IMG/VR virus record: IMGVR_UViG_3300009508_001114
Coordinates: 1-61,044 of that record
Origin: a virus
Reading direction: 5' to 3' (one strand)
DNA length: 61,044 nt
Positions 40,690 to 48,187 of this stretch are shown in pieces (positions within the stretch are counted from its first letter, which is position 1; each line of letters opens with the position of its first letter). The translations under genes were made by a program, and so were the position numbers. The notes under the pieces were generated by a model, which worked only from the letters and a program-made list of their open reading frames with translations, was not told the DNA's origin and ran no database searches.

Positions 40690-40856
40690 AACACCCCCGG
40701 TTCTTTATATGTGACAGACATACAAGCAGAGTTTTCTTTTACATACTGAATACCTTTACTGTGGTACGCCGCTACCCACTTATCTTCACAAGGTTTACCC
40801 ATTCCAGCACAACCGCTCAACACTGACACTGCAAAAATAACTAACAAGATTTTAAT
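40686..40856 (-). CDS. Small lipoprotein, apparent ATT start
   Basis: 56 residues. AAAGGAGG lies 6 bases before an ATT at 40856 that overlaps the previous stop as ATTAA; the next in-frame candidate (TTG) is 15 bases from the ribosome site. From ATT the product reads (I)KILLVIFAVSVLSGC, a full lipoprotein signal with lipobox LSGC. A longer frame through the upstream gene is not credible. Start inferred. Confidence 0.6.
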   Translation of the reverse strand: MKILLVIFAVSVLSGCAGMGKPCEDKWVAAYHSKGIQYVKENSACMSVTYKEPGVL

Positions 40857-41046
40857 AGGACACCTCCTTTGCGAATACAACGTATTCTGTTTTATGATTA
40901 GGGAACCGCTCATCTTTCTTAGGCAGAAGACGTACCGCAAATCCACCTTTGCCCTCGTCAAAAACCTCAACGACATGACCGGATGCTCTGCCGTTTACAG
41001 TCTTAAAATTTACGAACATACCATTTAGGTATCCATAGTTAATCAT
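40852..41046 (-). CDS. Small SH3-like early protein
   Basis: 64 residues from the ATG at 41046 (ATGA overlap). NGMFVNFKTVNGRASGHVVEV then KGGFAVRLLPKK suggests a small beta-barrel. Function unknown. Confidence 0.65.
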   Translation of the reverse strand: MINYGYLNGMFVNFKTVNGRASGHVVEVFDEGKGGFAVRLLPKKDERFPNHKTEYVVFAKEVSY

Positions 41047-41285
41047 GATGCGTTTACTCCTCTTGTTGATTTCCAACCTTCGATGATTGTTTTAGCAGTC
41101 ATCTCAAACCCCATAGCGTCAAGAACACCACGGATGTAATTGATTTCGTCTGCGGATGCAAGACCAGCATGATACGCACGACTGTCATCCGACATCTGGA
41201 AAAACCAATCGTGAAACTTACACTTCTCGTGAAGGATTTCACAGATTTCTGTCGCGTCCAAACCAGACAAATTTACCTTTTCCAT
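41043..41285 (-). CDS. Small early protein
   Basis: 80 residues from the ATG at 41285 (TAATG overlap). Helical with a Cys/His-containing stretch (ILHEKCKFHDWFFQ). Function unknown. Confidence 0.65.
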   Translation of the reverse strand: MEKVNLSGLDATEICEILHEKCKFHDWFFQMSDDSRAYHAGLASADEINYIRGVLDAMGFEMTAKTIIEGWKSTRGVNAS

Positions 41286-41521
41286 TACACTGTCTCCCAT
41301 ACTTTTACGATCATGTTATCATCCGTAAGAGAACTTTCGCCAACTTCACGGATGATTGCATGATCAGGGGTATCGGTTCGAAACCGAAACGGAGTCATAA
41401 ATTCAAAGTGGTGCGTCACACCAGTAGCAGAAGTATACCGCGACTGAGTAATCTTACCAAGAACTCTCACACTGGAACCGACATAATCGATTTCGCAAAT
41501 CTTACCAGTTAAATCTCTCAT
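41285..41521 (-). CDS. Small early protein, REVGES family
   Basis: 78 residues, beta-rich. Shares GKITQS and IIREVGESSL with the gene at 12267-12488. Part of the tiny-gene cluster. Confidence 0.7.
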   Translation of the reverse strand: MRDLTGKICEIDYVGSSVRVLGKITQSRYTSATGVTHHFEFMTPFRFRTDTPDHAIIREVGESSLTDDNMIVKVWETV

Positions 41522-41682
41522 TGTACAACTCCGTTCGAGTCCAAAAACTCATCAATTTCTTCATCACTCATACCAACCCTGATACAAGCACAGATAGCAT
41601 CATCGATCTGACCGTCCTGAATTGACGCACTTACGTCAATCAGGTACTCGGCGATATCATCTCTTGCATACCACGGTGTCAT
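41518..41682 (-). CDS. 54-residue acidic protein
   Basis: ATG at 41682 (TAATG overlap) with GGGGGAAG upstream; begins MTPWYARDDIAEYLID and ends DSNGVVQ; stop overlaps the next ATG. Acidic and helical. Confidence 0.7.
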   Translation of the reverse strand: MTPWYARDDIAEYLIDVSASIQDGQIDDAICACIRVGMSDEEIDEFLDSNGVVQ

Positions 41683-41999
41683 TACGCTTCCCCCATATAT
41701 TGATTAAAATCTTTAATGAACCAACGCTCTAGGATTGGACTGCCATCAGCAGCTTCATCTATGAGGATGTAGGCAACTGTCTTCTTGACTCTAGCATAAC
41801 GATAGCCTGAGTCAATGCCTTCACGTGGGGTGGTTACCCAAACCTTGTGAGGGTAATTCTCAACAAAATTAGCAGGAGCCCAGTCGCAGTTGTCATCATT
41901 AACACTAAACTCAAACAAATTACTGTGGTCCTTCTCAGTGAAGCAACCAAGGATAGTGCCGTCTTGACCAAAATAAGTTTTACTGGGGGCGTATGCCAT
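41682..41999 (-). CDS. Small early protein
   Basis: 105 residues, W/Y-rich, beta-structured. First gene behind promoter cassette G. No family recognised. Confidence 0.7.
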   Translation of the reverse strand: MAYAPSKTYFGQDGTILGCFTEKDHSNLFEFSVNDDNCDWAPANFVENYPHKVWVTTPREGIDSGYRYARVKKTVAYILIDEAADGSPILERWFIKDFNQYMGEA

Positions 42000-42001
42000 A
42001 T

Positions 42002-42080
42002 TTTCTGCTCTCTTTATTTAATGTACTCGTTTATTATAGCAAAAAGGGCAGATATGTCAAGCTGTAAGTACTTGATTTTA
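42002..42080 (-). repeat. 79-bp early-promoter cassette G
   Basis: Identical to 39991-40069; see cassette F. Confidence 0.9.
42033..42060 (-). promoter_or_regulatory. Sigma70-type early promoter G with tandem boxes
   Basis: TTGACA (42055-42060), 16-base spacer, TATAAT (42033-42038); two boxes upstream, 36 bases apart, to about 42117. Confidence 0.9.
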
Positions 42081-42113
42081 TTAGGGTTTTTTTGGAGTTG
42101 TAAGTGCTTGATT

Positions 42114-42302
42114 TTATTGAGAAAATTCTTCATCAAATTTGATAATTTCTACCTCTTTTCCAGCTATTTTATGCTTTAGGAAGCCAGATTCGCACAATGA
42201 AATTATAGTAATGTCAGCACCTGTTCGGACACCAAACTTATACCCCATCCATGCACCGAACACAGTCCCTACAAAGTATGCTAAAATAAACCAAAGTTCC
42301 AT
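42114..42302 (-). CDS. Small membrane protein
   Basis: 62 residues; one transmembrane helix at about 4-24 (WFILAYFVGTVFGAWMGYKF), then a soluble tail. Function unknown. Confidence 0.65.
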   Translation of the reverse strand: MELWFILAYFVGTVFGAWMGYKFGVRTGADITIISLCESGFLKHKIAGKEVEIIKFDEEFSQ

Positions 42303-42306
42303 AACA

Positions 42307-42846
42307 CTATCTCCTTACCATGTTAAAATGAGCACAGGATTTCTGTACACTGACAGCTTGCCAGTACGCATCGTCATCTGCACTATGTAAATTAAGTTGC
42401 ATGTCTTTACGTGGATCTCTGGGCATTAAATTGATCAACGTCCTGCTATCCATAATTTGCCAGTATGCCCATCCTGTATGATGTTCAAACTGACGGTACA
42501 TGTCTTCTATAATCACTAAATCAAACTGTGGGCCTTGACACCATATTTTGTCTACGCCTACACAATACTTATTTAGTGATTTAAAGAACTCGTTTGGCGT
42601 AATTCTACCCTCATCTGTGAAAGTGCTTTCCCTAATGTGTTCGTCTTGTTTAGCCCAAAACTCCAAAGTGCTTTCGCTAGTGGTGCGGCCTTTATCAAGT
42701 TGTTCGTCTATGTGAGGACGCCACAGTGTTTTAGCATGTGGCTCTGTGTCAGTGAAAGGATCAAATTTAACTGCCCCTACACTGAGTATAACAGATGTAG
42801 GAGCAGTATCCAGTGTTTCAATATCAATCATTACATGTGTAGTCAT
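42307..42846 (-). CDS. DnaQ-fold 3'-5' exonuclease (DexA-like)
   Basis: 179 residues. MIDIETLDTAPTSVILSVGAV with Asp8 and Glu10, QGPQFDLVIIEDMY, YWQIMDSRTL and the HSADDDAYWQA ending give the DEDDh set. T4 DexA is the nearest familiar protein and degrades host DNA. Leaderless sigma70 promoter. Confidence 0.85.
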   Translation of the reverse strand: MTTHVMIDIETLDTAPTSVILSVGAVKFDPFTDTEPHAKTLWRPHIDEQLDKGRTTSESTLEFWAKQDEHIRESTFTDEGRITPNEFFKSLNKYCVGVDKIWCQGPQFDLVIIEDMYRQFEHHTGWAYWQIMDSRTLINLMPRDPRKDMQLNLHSADDDAYWQAVSVQKSCAHFNMVRR

Positions 42847-42852
42847 GCAAGT

Positions 42853-42882
42853 ATTATAACACTAATTTAGCAGAACTGTCAA
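42853..42882 (-). promoter_or_regulatory. Sigma70-type promoter, leaderless
   Basis: TTGACA (42877-42882), 18-base spacer, TATAAT (42853-42858); 6 bases to the ATG at 42846. Overlaps the stop of the upstream gene. Confidence 0.75.
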
Positions 42883-43753
42883 TCTTTGTTTTTCTTGTTT
42901 GTTTTTCTTGTCCAGTGGGATCATTAGCAGAGAACTGGCCGGCGCCTTGTACAGTTGCACTAGTATTTTGTTTCATTTTTTCAAATGGATCTTGTGTACC
43001 TGCTTTAACTGCCTCCCACCATTCAGACTTTTGTCCTATCTTGTCTAAGAACCAAGCAATTTTATGTGCTGTTCTGACTCGAGCTTCCTGCATTTGCGGG
43101 TGACCAAAATCTCTGGGATCTTCTGGATTGCCTTCCATGTATTTACGTGCACGGAATGTTTCGTCATCGTTGTTTCCTGTCATGTCAGCTCGATCATGGA
43201 AAAACTCTAATTCAATTCTTTCAAAAATATCTAACATATATGCTATGTGGCTTAACCACGCATCGTTCTGAGCGTTCATACTAAGATGTTCTATAAGTAT
43301 AAACCAGTCTCTAGGTAAGATAGGAAAGATTGCGTAGGGATGCCCGTTATGATTGTCAGTAGGAGCAAGCAATTTAAATTGTCCTCTGTATCTATCAATA
43401 ATGAGATCCCAATCATCACTAACCATTAACCCGTCGTCGTTCCAAAAGAATAACCATTCTCCTGACGCAGTACTTGCTAAATGATTAACATACTGATGTA
43501 GATTTTCATAACCTAATGGCTTAAACAAGTTTGCTCTGCATTCTACTTGGTGTTTTACTAGCATAGGCGCAACTTCTTCTTTTAAATATTCCTGCACACC
43601 ATCATCATCTTCGTCTATACCTAATAAAATTTCTAATCTTTCAGGTTTTGCTGCTTTGCTTATTAATGTATCTATACTACGTTTAAGCATTTCCCTACGT
43701 CCCCTGGTTGGTAATAGTATGCTAATAACCATTGGAGTTTCTTTTTCACTCAT
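42854..43753 (-). CDS. GT2-type glycosyltransferase
   Basis: 299 residues from the ATG at 43753 (GGTGG upstream). VISILLPTRGRREML and LLGIDEDDDG, then WLFFWNDDGLMVSDDW (a DxD-like motif) are the family 2 pattern. The C-terminal 60 residues are hydrophilic and Q/T-rich. Next to a second transferase: they may glycosylate a phage protein, DNA or host surface sugar. Confidence 0.85.
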   Translation of the reverse strand: MSEKETPMVISILLPTRGRREMLKRSIDTLISKAAKPERLEILLGIDEDDDGVQEYLKEEVAPMLVKHQVECRANLFKPLGYENLHQYVNHLASTASGEWLFFWNDDGLMVSDDWDLIIDRYRGQFKLLAPTDNHNGHPYAIFPILPRDWFILIEHLSMNAQNDAWLSHIAYMLDIFERIELEFFHDRADMTGNNDDETFRARKYMEGNPEDPRDFGHPQMQEARVRTAHKIAWFLDKIGQKSEWWEAVKAGTQDPFEKMKQNTSATVQGAGQFSANDPTGQEKQTRKTKIDSSAKLVL

Positions 43754-43754
43754 A

Positions 43755-44744
43755 TTATCCACCTGTAAATAGTTTACGAATATTTCCACGGAAAACATAA
43801 TGTCCTACGTGATTAAGAGCAGTGCGTGGGTCAAGCCAAACGTCACCACCCATTTGCTGCCACAACCTACAAAACGTGTAGTCCTCCGATAGATAACGTC
43901 TGCTATCGGGGTCGATCATGGTATCAAACAGTGCGTACATGAATGGTTCAAATTTGTTGTCCACATTGATATCGTTCACATACTTTAACTCTGGATGCGT
44001 ATCAAACATTTTTTGGATTGTGTCTCTACGTATACACATAAATCCAGTTCCAGCATCTTTTAGTTGTACTAAATTATCTACAATTCTTACTGCGTTAGTT
44101 TTATTACCTTCTTCGTCCTGTTGGAACTCAAAATTAACAACGTAGTTAGAACTGTGACCTTCAATAGTTGCTGCTGTTTCTTGTTCGTTCTCTCTTGCAG
44201 CTCTAATAATACTATCCCAGTTAACTGCTTTTTTAGGATAAGCACCTACTGTTACAGGCTTGTCATATGCAACCATACGTAACATATCTTCTGCATTAAA
44301 CTCAATATCAGCATCAACAAAAAACAAATGCGTATGATCTGGATTTTCCATAAAGAAACTAACTAATGTATTGCGACCACGTGTAACTAGACTTTCATTC
44401 GCTAATGTACTAACAGTGTAAGGAATTTCGTACTTATCACATAAAATAATAAGTCTCATCATGCTTCTAAAATAAGGTTCGCCGATTTGTCCTCCATAAC
44501 AAGGCGTAGCTATAAAAATATGCTTACTTCTTAACATTCCTACTGGAATTTCTATTTTAGAATCAAGCAGCTTATGCATGACATTACTATCATGTGTGCT
44601 TGCTGTAGTGGACAATCCACTTAATGTTTCTTGCGGTTGAGATTGTGATTTATTAGGTAAGCTGTTTTCATTAGGCAATGATCCTTTACCAGCTACTTTT
44701 CTATTTAACTTAGCTGCTGCTCTGCGCTCTTTCCTGCTTGTCAT
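43755..44744 (-). CDS. GT-A glycosyltransferase-like protein
   Basis: 329 residues. A basic, disordered first 70, then IFIATPCYGGQIGEPYFRSM, SLVTRGRNTLVSFF and LFFVDADIEF with a DAD metal motif. Typical of a phage glycosyltransferase group. Precedes the GT2 gene by 1 base. Substrate unknown. Confidence 0.82.
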   Translation of the reverse strand: MTSRKERRAAAKLNRKVAGKGSLPNENSLPNKSQSQPQETLSGLSTTASTHDSNVMHKLLDSKIEIPVGMLRSKHIFIATPCYGGQIGEPYFRSMMRLIILCDKYEIPYTVSTLANESLVTRGRNTLVSFFMENPDHTHLFFVDADIEFNAEDMLRMVAYDKPVTVGAYPKKAVNWDSIIRAARENEQETAATIEGHSSNYVVNFEFQQDEEGNKTNAVRIVDNLVQLKDAGTGFMCIRRDTIQKMFDTHPELKYVNDINVDNKFEPFMYALFDTMIDPDSRRYLSEDYTFCRLWQQMGGDVWLDPRTALNHVGHYVFRGNIRKLFTGG

Positions 44745-45010
44745 ATGATGTTACCTTGTGTGTAGTGTTCTTGGTGTTTACTATACTTATAATTTTATAA
44801 TTAGAAACCAACATTGAACTGGCATTTTTAACAGAAGATTTTAGAGAACGATCTCCCCCCCACAATGAAGATAGGAAATTTTCCAAAGGAAAATAAATTC
44901 TTGACAAAAAATTAAATTTTGCTGTACTAGTAGGAGTTTTAGTCAAAATAATAGGCACAAGATTTACATCGTAGTGCCTAAAAATTTTTATTATTATTAA
45001 CTTGTTATTA
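44745..45010. other. Non-coding stretch with a terminator
   Basis: No supported gene on either strand. Contains a terminator (44944-44980) for the 55-codon gene and an AT-rich leader for the GT-A gene with no clear promoter. A 141-residue frame across 44710-45135 overlaps better genes and is not credible. Confidence 0.5.
44944..44980 (-). terminator. Rho-independent terminator
   Basis: Stem TAGGCAC/GTGCCTA (44974-44980 and 44952-44958) with a 15-base loop, followed on the minus strand by TTATTTT. Confidence 0.65.
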
Positions 45011-45178
45011 TTATCTATCGCTTGGTCTTTTACTAACAAACTCGTTAAGGCGTTCTGCTTCTGCAATGACTTCGTCAGTGGAAGGCATATCTTCAGGATT
45101 TTTAGCCCTTGCTTGAAGAATCTCTTTTGCTTCACGCACCAAGTCCAATCTTATTTCATATGGTGTTTTACTTGACAT
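45011..45178 (-). CDS. 55-residue conserved small protein
   Basis: ATG at 45178 with a GGA upstream, MSSKTPYEIRLDLVREAKEI to KRPSDR. Helical and charged; matches a style of small late protein common in marine T4-like phages. Late promoter upstream and terminator downstream define a single-gene unit. Confidence 0.75.
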   Translation of the reverse strand: MSSKTPYEIRLDLVREAKEILQARAKNPEDMPSTDEVIAEAERLNEFVSKRPSDR

Positions 45179-45210
45179 TTTATAAATCCTTTAAATAATA
45201 CTATTGCCAT

Positions 45211-45218
45211 TATTTATC
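45211..45218 (-). promoter_or_regulatory. T4-type late promoter
   Basis: GATAAATA, 32 bases before the ATG at 45178. Confidence 0.65.
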
Positions 45219-45253
45219 AGACTTCAAGTAGTTTATTAACTGTTGCTTTATTC

Positions 45254-45448
45254 CTATGAGGCTTTTTTAGCTCCGCATATATCACAACTAAGCCAAACGT
45301 CATCTAAATAACGATGGCCGCTATTACAAAAATGTACCCATTGCGGTTTATCACAATCAGTGCTTTTCTTACTAAAAATATTATCCCAATTGTTCGCAAA
45401 CTGTTTACGATCAGTAATCGGTCTTGGAGTGCTACCTTTTCCTGCCAT
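45254..45448 (-). CDS. Small zinc-ribbon-like protein
   Basis: 64 residues. MAGKGSTPRPITDRKQFANN then Cys residues ending in CDICGAKK, with an upstream Cys-His pair (HFCNSGH), suggest one zinc site. This start is common in T4-like phage hypotheticals. Function unknown. Confidence 0.75.
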   Translation of the reverse strand: MAGKGSTPRPITDRKQFANNWDNIFSKKSTDCDKPQWVHFCNSGHRYLDDVWLSCDICGAKKAS

Positions 45449-45684
45449 TATTCATATCCTCTTTCTGATTCCCATTCACTAATTACATTGCTGTACCCAA
45501 CCTGTAATGAACTGTATTCATTAAGGTCTCCGCAGAATTTTTCCACTTCTTCAATTTGTGTTGGGGTGAGTTCAGAGATTTCTGCTACATCAAAAAATTC
45601 GCAAATATGATTATTAACATACTCAGTTGCTTGCCGCTCTAAGTCTTCTTCAGCTTTATGAATTCTAGGCCATCCGTAACTCAT
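45448..45684 (-). CDS. Hypothetical protein
   Basis: 78 residues, acidic and helical. Overlaps the next start by one base. Confidence 0.7.
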   Translation of the reverse strand: MSYGWPRIHKAEEDLERQATEYVNNHICEFFDVAEISELTPTQIEEVEKFCGDLNEYSSLQVGYSNVISEWESERGYE

Positions 45685-45686
45685 TT

Positions 45687-46106
45687 CTATACTCCATAGT
45701 ATTGTTCGTATAAGGGTTTTTGCATTTTTGCTGCTTCAATTTCACTAGGTTGTTCTAAGTAGGGCATTGACCACTCGCCTGCATTAAACTCTTTCCTAAT
45801 AAACTGTTTAACATGCACCAATTCATGTGCCAGTGTTTCCATCTGGTGATACCACTGATATTCTACATATCCTTCTTCAGGCCAAGTGGCGCCGCGGGCT
45901 ACTTCAACAACATATACGTCAGGTTCTTCTTCCCATGCAAATCCGCTTTGTCCTTCCGGGTGCTGCTTAACAAATTTTACAATGACTTCTACATCCCTCT
46001 TGAACGGTCGTTTAAAAAAGTGATTCAGAACTGCACAAGCATATTTTTCCACAGTTCTAGGTTTGATACGATTATTCTTAAATTCTACCAACATCATAGC
46101 ATCCAT
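45687..46106 (-). CDS. HExxH zinc metallopeptidase-like protein
   Basis: 139 residues. TLAHELVHVKQ has HExxH at 94-98; a later PSEIEA with Glu122 can give the third zinc ligand of a gluzincin-like site. Small and without signal peptide. Substrate unknown; could act on host proteins early in infection as it has a sigma70 promoter. Confidence 0.72.
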   Translation of the reverse strand: MDAMMLVEFKNNRIKPRTVEKYACAVLNHFFKRPFKRDVEVIVKFVKQHPEGQSGFAWEEEPDVYVVEVARGATWPEEGYVEYQWYHQMETLAHELVHVKQFIRKEFNAGEWSMPYLEQPSEIEAAKMQKPLYEQYYGV

Positions 46107-46126
46107 ATCTCCGGCATTGAAATACT

Positions 46127-46155
46127 ATTATACAGTGTATTTTAGTGGTTGTCAA
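46127..46155 (-). promoter_or_regulatory. Sigma70-type early promoter with upstream box
   Basis: TTGACA (46150-46155), 17-base spacer, TATAAT (46127-46132); one ATCAACAACTTACAAC box upstream. Confidence 0.85.
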
Positions 46156-46172
46156 GTTGTAAGTTGTTGATT

Positions 46173-46445
46173 TTAAAAGGCAAAAACGTTAGATGATCCT
46201 GTATTAACAGTATGACCGCATTTTGCAGTACTGATACCTGTTACACTTACAGGTTTATCTGTTGCAAATACAGTTGGAGCACCAGTAACAATAGTTGGAC
46301 TTACATGAGGAGGATCACCATGAGTAGATACAATGTCATTGATAATACTACATGATTTATCATTTACCGTTACAGTTGGTGAGCCTGGACCTAAAATTAT
46401 CCCGCTTGCAACTCTATCTACTTGTGTTCTTGCTACTTGTGCCAT
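46173..46445 (-). CDS. PAAR-domain spike-tip protein
   Basis: 90 residues. VASGIILGPGSPTVTVNDK, THGDPPHVSPTIVTGAPTVF, KPVSVTG, KCGHTVNTGSSNVF match PAAR repeats with metal-binding His and Cys. In T4 the PAAR protein gp5.4 caps the baseplate spike. Late promoter 6 bases ahead. Directly downstream of a tRNA. Confidence 0.85.
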   Translation of the reverse strand: MAQVARTQVDRVASGIILGPGSPTVTVNDKSCSIINDIVSTHGDPPHVSPTIVTGAPTVFATDKPVSVTGISTAKCGHTVNTGSSNVFAF

Positions 46446-46451
46446 ATAAGT

Positions 46452-46459
46452 TATTTATT
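46452..46459 (-). promoter_or_regulatory. T4-type late promoter
   Basis: AATAAATA, 6 bases before the PAAR ATG. Confidence 0.6.
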
Positions 46460-46465
46460 AAAAAT

Positions 46466-46541
46466 TGGAGCGGGTAGCCGGGCTCGAACCGGCTACCTCA
46501 ACCTTGGCAAGGTTGCGCTCTACCAAATGAGCTATACCCGC
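46466..46541 (-). tRNA. tRNA-Gly (GCC)
   Basis: 76 bases with encoded CCA. Acceptor GCGGGTA/TACCCGC, anticodon stem CAACC/GGTTG with loop TTGCCAA (anticodon GCC), T arm with GGTTCGAGC. Lies between the LSm-like gene and the PAAR gene. A phage tRNA for GGC/GGT codons. Confidence 0.95.
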
Positions 46542-46841
46542 TTATTCTGCATTAGATTCCGCCCTAATAATGTTTTCGTATTCTTCTGCAACATCGTCAT
46601 TTGCTGCCATTACAGTTAATATACCACTAGTGCTTAAATAAACAGTTGATTGGTTGCTAGTAACCGTCATGACAATCATATTTGCTTCGCCAGTATTAGC
46701 ATTAAACGTAATGTATCTTGGATTCTCTACTATGAGGAAATCTTTATCTGGCGATGTATTCCATAACTTACATAAAATTTCTCTACCAGAGTTTAAGATT
46801 ACTACCACAACAGAGTTTTCTAATTCTTGAATGTTCAGCAT
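46542..46841 (-). CDS. LSm-like small barrel protein b
   Basis: 99 residues, paralogue of 28033-28320. VVVVILNSGREILCKLW and FLIVENPRYI then strands and a helical acidic tail. Ends directly at the tRNA. RNA binding not shown. Confidence 0.6.
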   Translation of the reverse strand: MLNIQELENSVVVVILNSGREILCKLWNTSPDKDFLIVENPRYITFNANTGEANMIVMTVTSNQSTVYLSTSGILTVMAANDDVAEEYENIIRAESNAE

Positions 46842-47096
46842 TTATAAACTTCCTAATTGTGTTGTGTCTATTTTTTCTTCTAGTTTCTTTTTAAGTCCTT
46901 CGTACCCGCCGTGAACATATAGTTGATTGTTTTCATAAATTTGTGGCATAGTTCTATGACCACCGCTTACTAGAAAGTCTCTAGCATCTTTGTTTAAATC
47001 CACGTTGATTTCTTCAAACTCAATATTTTTATTTTTAAGCAAACTTTTAGCCATCATGCAATAGCCGCAGTTATTTTTTGTGTATACTGTTAACAT
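46842..47096 (-). CDS. Glutaredoxin
   Basis: 84 residues. CGYC at 10-13, TMPQIY near 50 and GGYEGLKK are thioredoxin-fold glutaredoxin signatures. In T4, NrdC reduces ribonucleotide reductase; this gene follows nrdB with a 1-base overlap. Confidence 0.92.
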   Translation of the reverse strand: MLTVYTKNNCGYCMMAKSLLKNKNIEFEEINVDLNKDARDFLVSGGHRTMPQIYENNQLYVHGGYEGLKKKLEEKIDTTQLGSL

Positions 47097-48178
47097 TATA
47101 AGCTCATTCCTTTAAATGTGTCGTCTGTTACGTCTTGTTTTGTTCCTCCAATAACATAGGAACTAATTTCTGTCTCCTGTGGTGCTACTTGAACTTCACC
47201 GCCACGAATCCATTTCTCAGTCCATGGTAGAGGATTACTTGCGGTTGTGCTGTAAGGTGCTGTTAACCCAACTGCTCGCATACGTCTTGCTGCGATCCAC
47301 TCAATGTATTGCTTGAGTAATTCTGCATTAAGACCAATCATTGACCCATCTTTAAACAAGTATTCAGCCCAGGCTTTTTCCTGTTCAATTGCATCTATAA
47401 ACATATCTATACTTTCTTGTTCACATTCCTCAGCAATTTTGGCAAAGTCTTCGTCGTCTGAGGGCAGCAGTTTTAGCATTTGTTGGGTGCTAGCCATATG
47501 TACGTTTTCATCTCTAGCAATAAACTTGATAATCTTTGCATTGCCTTCCATCTTTTTAAGTTCTGCAAATGCCCAACTACATGCAAAACTAACATAGAAG
47601 CGAACACCTTCCAGTATGTTTACAGCCATAATTGCTAAGTATAAAGCCTTTTTGTGTTTATATGAACCGTAAGAACTGTGCAAATTATTCATTGCAATTA
47701 GTTTATCATAGTAGGAAGTAATACTTTTGCTGCACTCAACTATCTCTTTAACGTCTAAGAGTTTATCAAATACAACACTGGGATCTGAGTAAACATTACG
47801 AATAATATGCGTATAGCTTCTGCTGTGAATTGTTTCTGAGAATGCCCATGTCTCTATCCAGGTTTCCAGTTCAGGAATACTTACTATAGGCAGAAAAGCT
47901 AGATTAGGGCTGCGGCCTTGTACACTATCTAGCAATATTTGTCTCTTTAAATTACTAGTAAAAATGTGTTTTTCATGATCAGTAAGATCACGAAAGTCTT
48001 TACTATCTCTACCAATATCTACTTCTTCAGGACGCCAGAAAAACCCCAGTTGCTTATCTGTAATTTTATCAAACTGTCTATATTTGAGTGTGTCGTAACG
48101 TTGTACATTTACACTACCATCAAAAAACATTTTAGTTTCTGTGTAATGTTTTTTCTTATCTGTGTTAAACACTGACAT
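47096..48178 (-). CDS. nrdB: Ribonucleotide reductase beta subunit, class Ia
   Basis: 360 residues. Di-iron ligands Asp84, Glu115, His118 and the radical Tyr122 in [15 protein letters not shown] sit at almost the same numbers as in E. coli. The second half carries [13 protein letters not shown] and RDENVHM for the other ligands. It produces the tyrosyl radical for NrdA. Confidence 0.95.
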   Translation of the reverse strand: MSVFNTDKKKHYTETKMFFDGSVNVQRYDTLKYRQFDKITDKQLGFFWRPEEVDIGRDSKDFRDLTDHEKHIFTSNLKRQILLDSVQGRSPNLAFLPIVSIPELETWIETWAFSETIHSRSYTHIIRNVYSDPSVVFDKLLDVKEIVECSKSITSYYDKLIAMNNLHSSYGSYKHKKALYLAIMAVNILEGVRFYVSFACSWAFAELKKMEGNAKIIKFIARDENVHMASTQQMLKLLPSDDEDFAKIAEECEQESIDMFIDAIEQEKAWAEYLFKDGSMIGLNAELLKQYIEWIAARRMRAVGLTAPYSTTASNPLPWTEKWIRGGEVQVAPQETEISSYVIGGTKQDVTDDTFKGMSL

Positions 48179-48187
48179 ATATTTTCC

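Noticed and set aside
41370-41400. Possible second tRNA near a GGTTCGAAACC-like sequence
   Set aside because: No acceptor stem or anticodon arm around it; it lies inside a small gene.
39996-42113. Plus-strand frames sharing a long identical peptide in cassettes F and G
   Set aside because: They are read across the promoter repeats in the opposite direction; the identity reflects the DNA repeat, not a protein family.
44710-45135. A 141-codon minus-strand frame
   Set aside because: It overlaps the well-supported 55-codon gene at 45011-45178 in another frame and the start of the GT-A gene; its composition (K, N, S, T, I) is that of AT-rich non-coding DNA and it spans a terminator.
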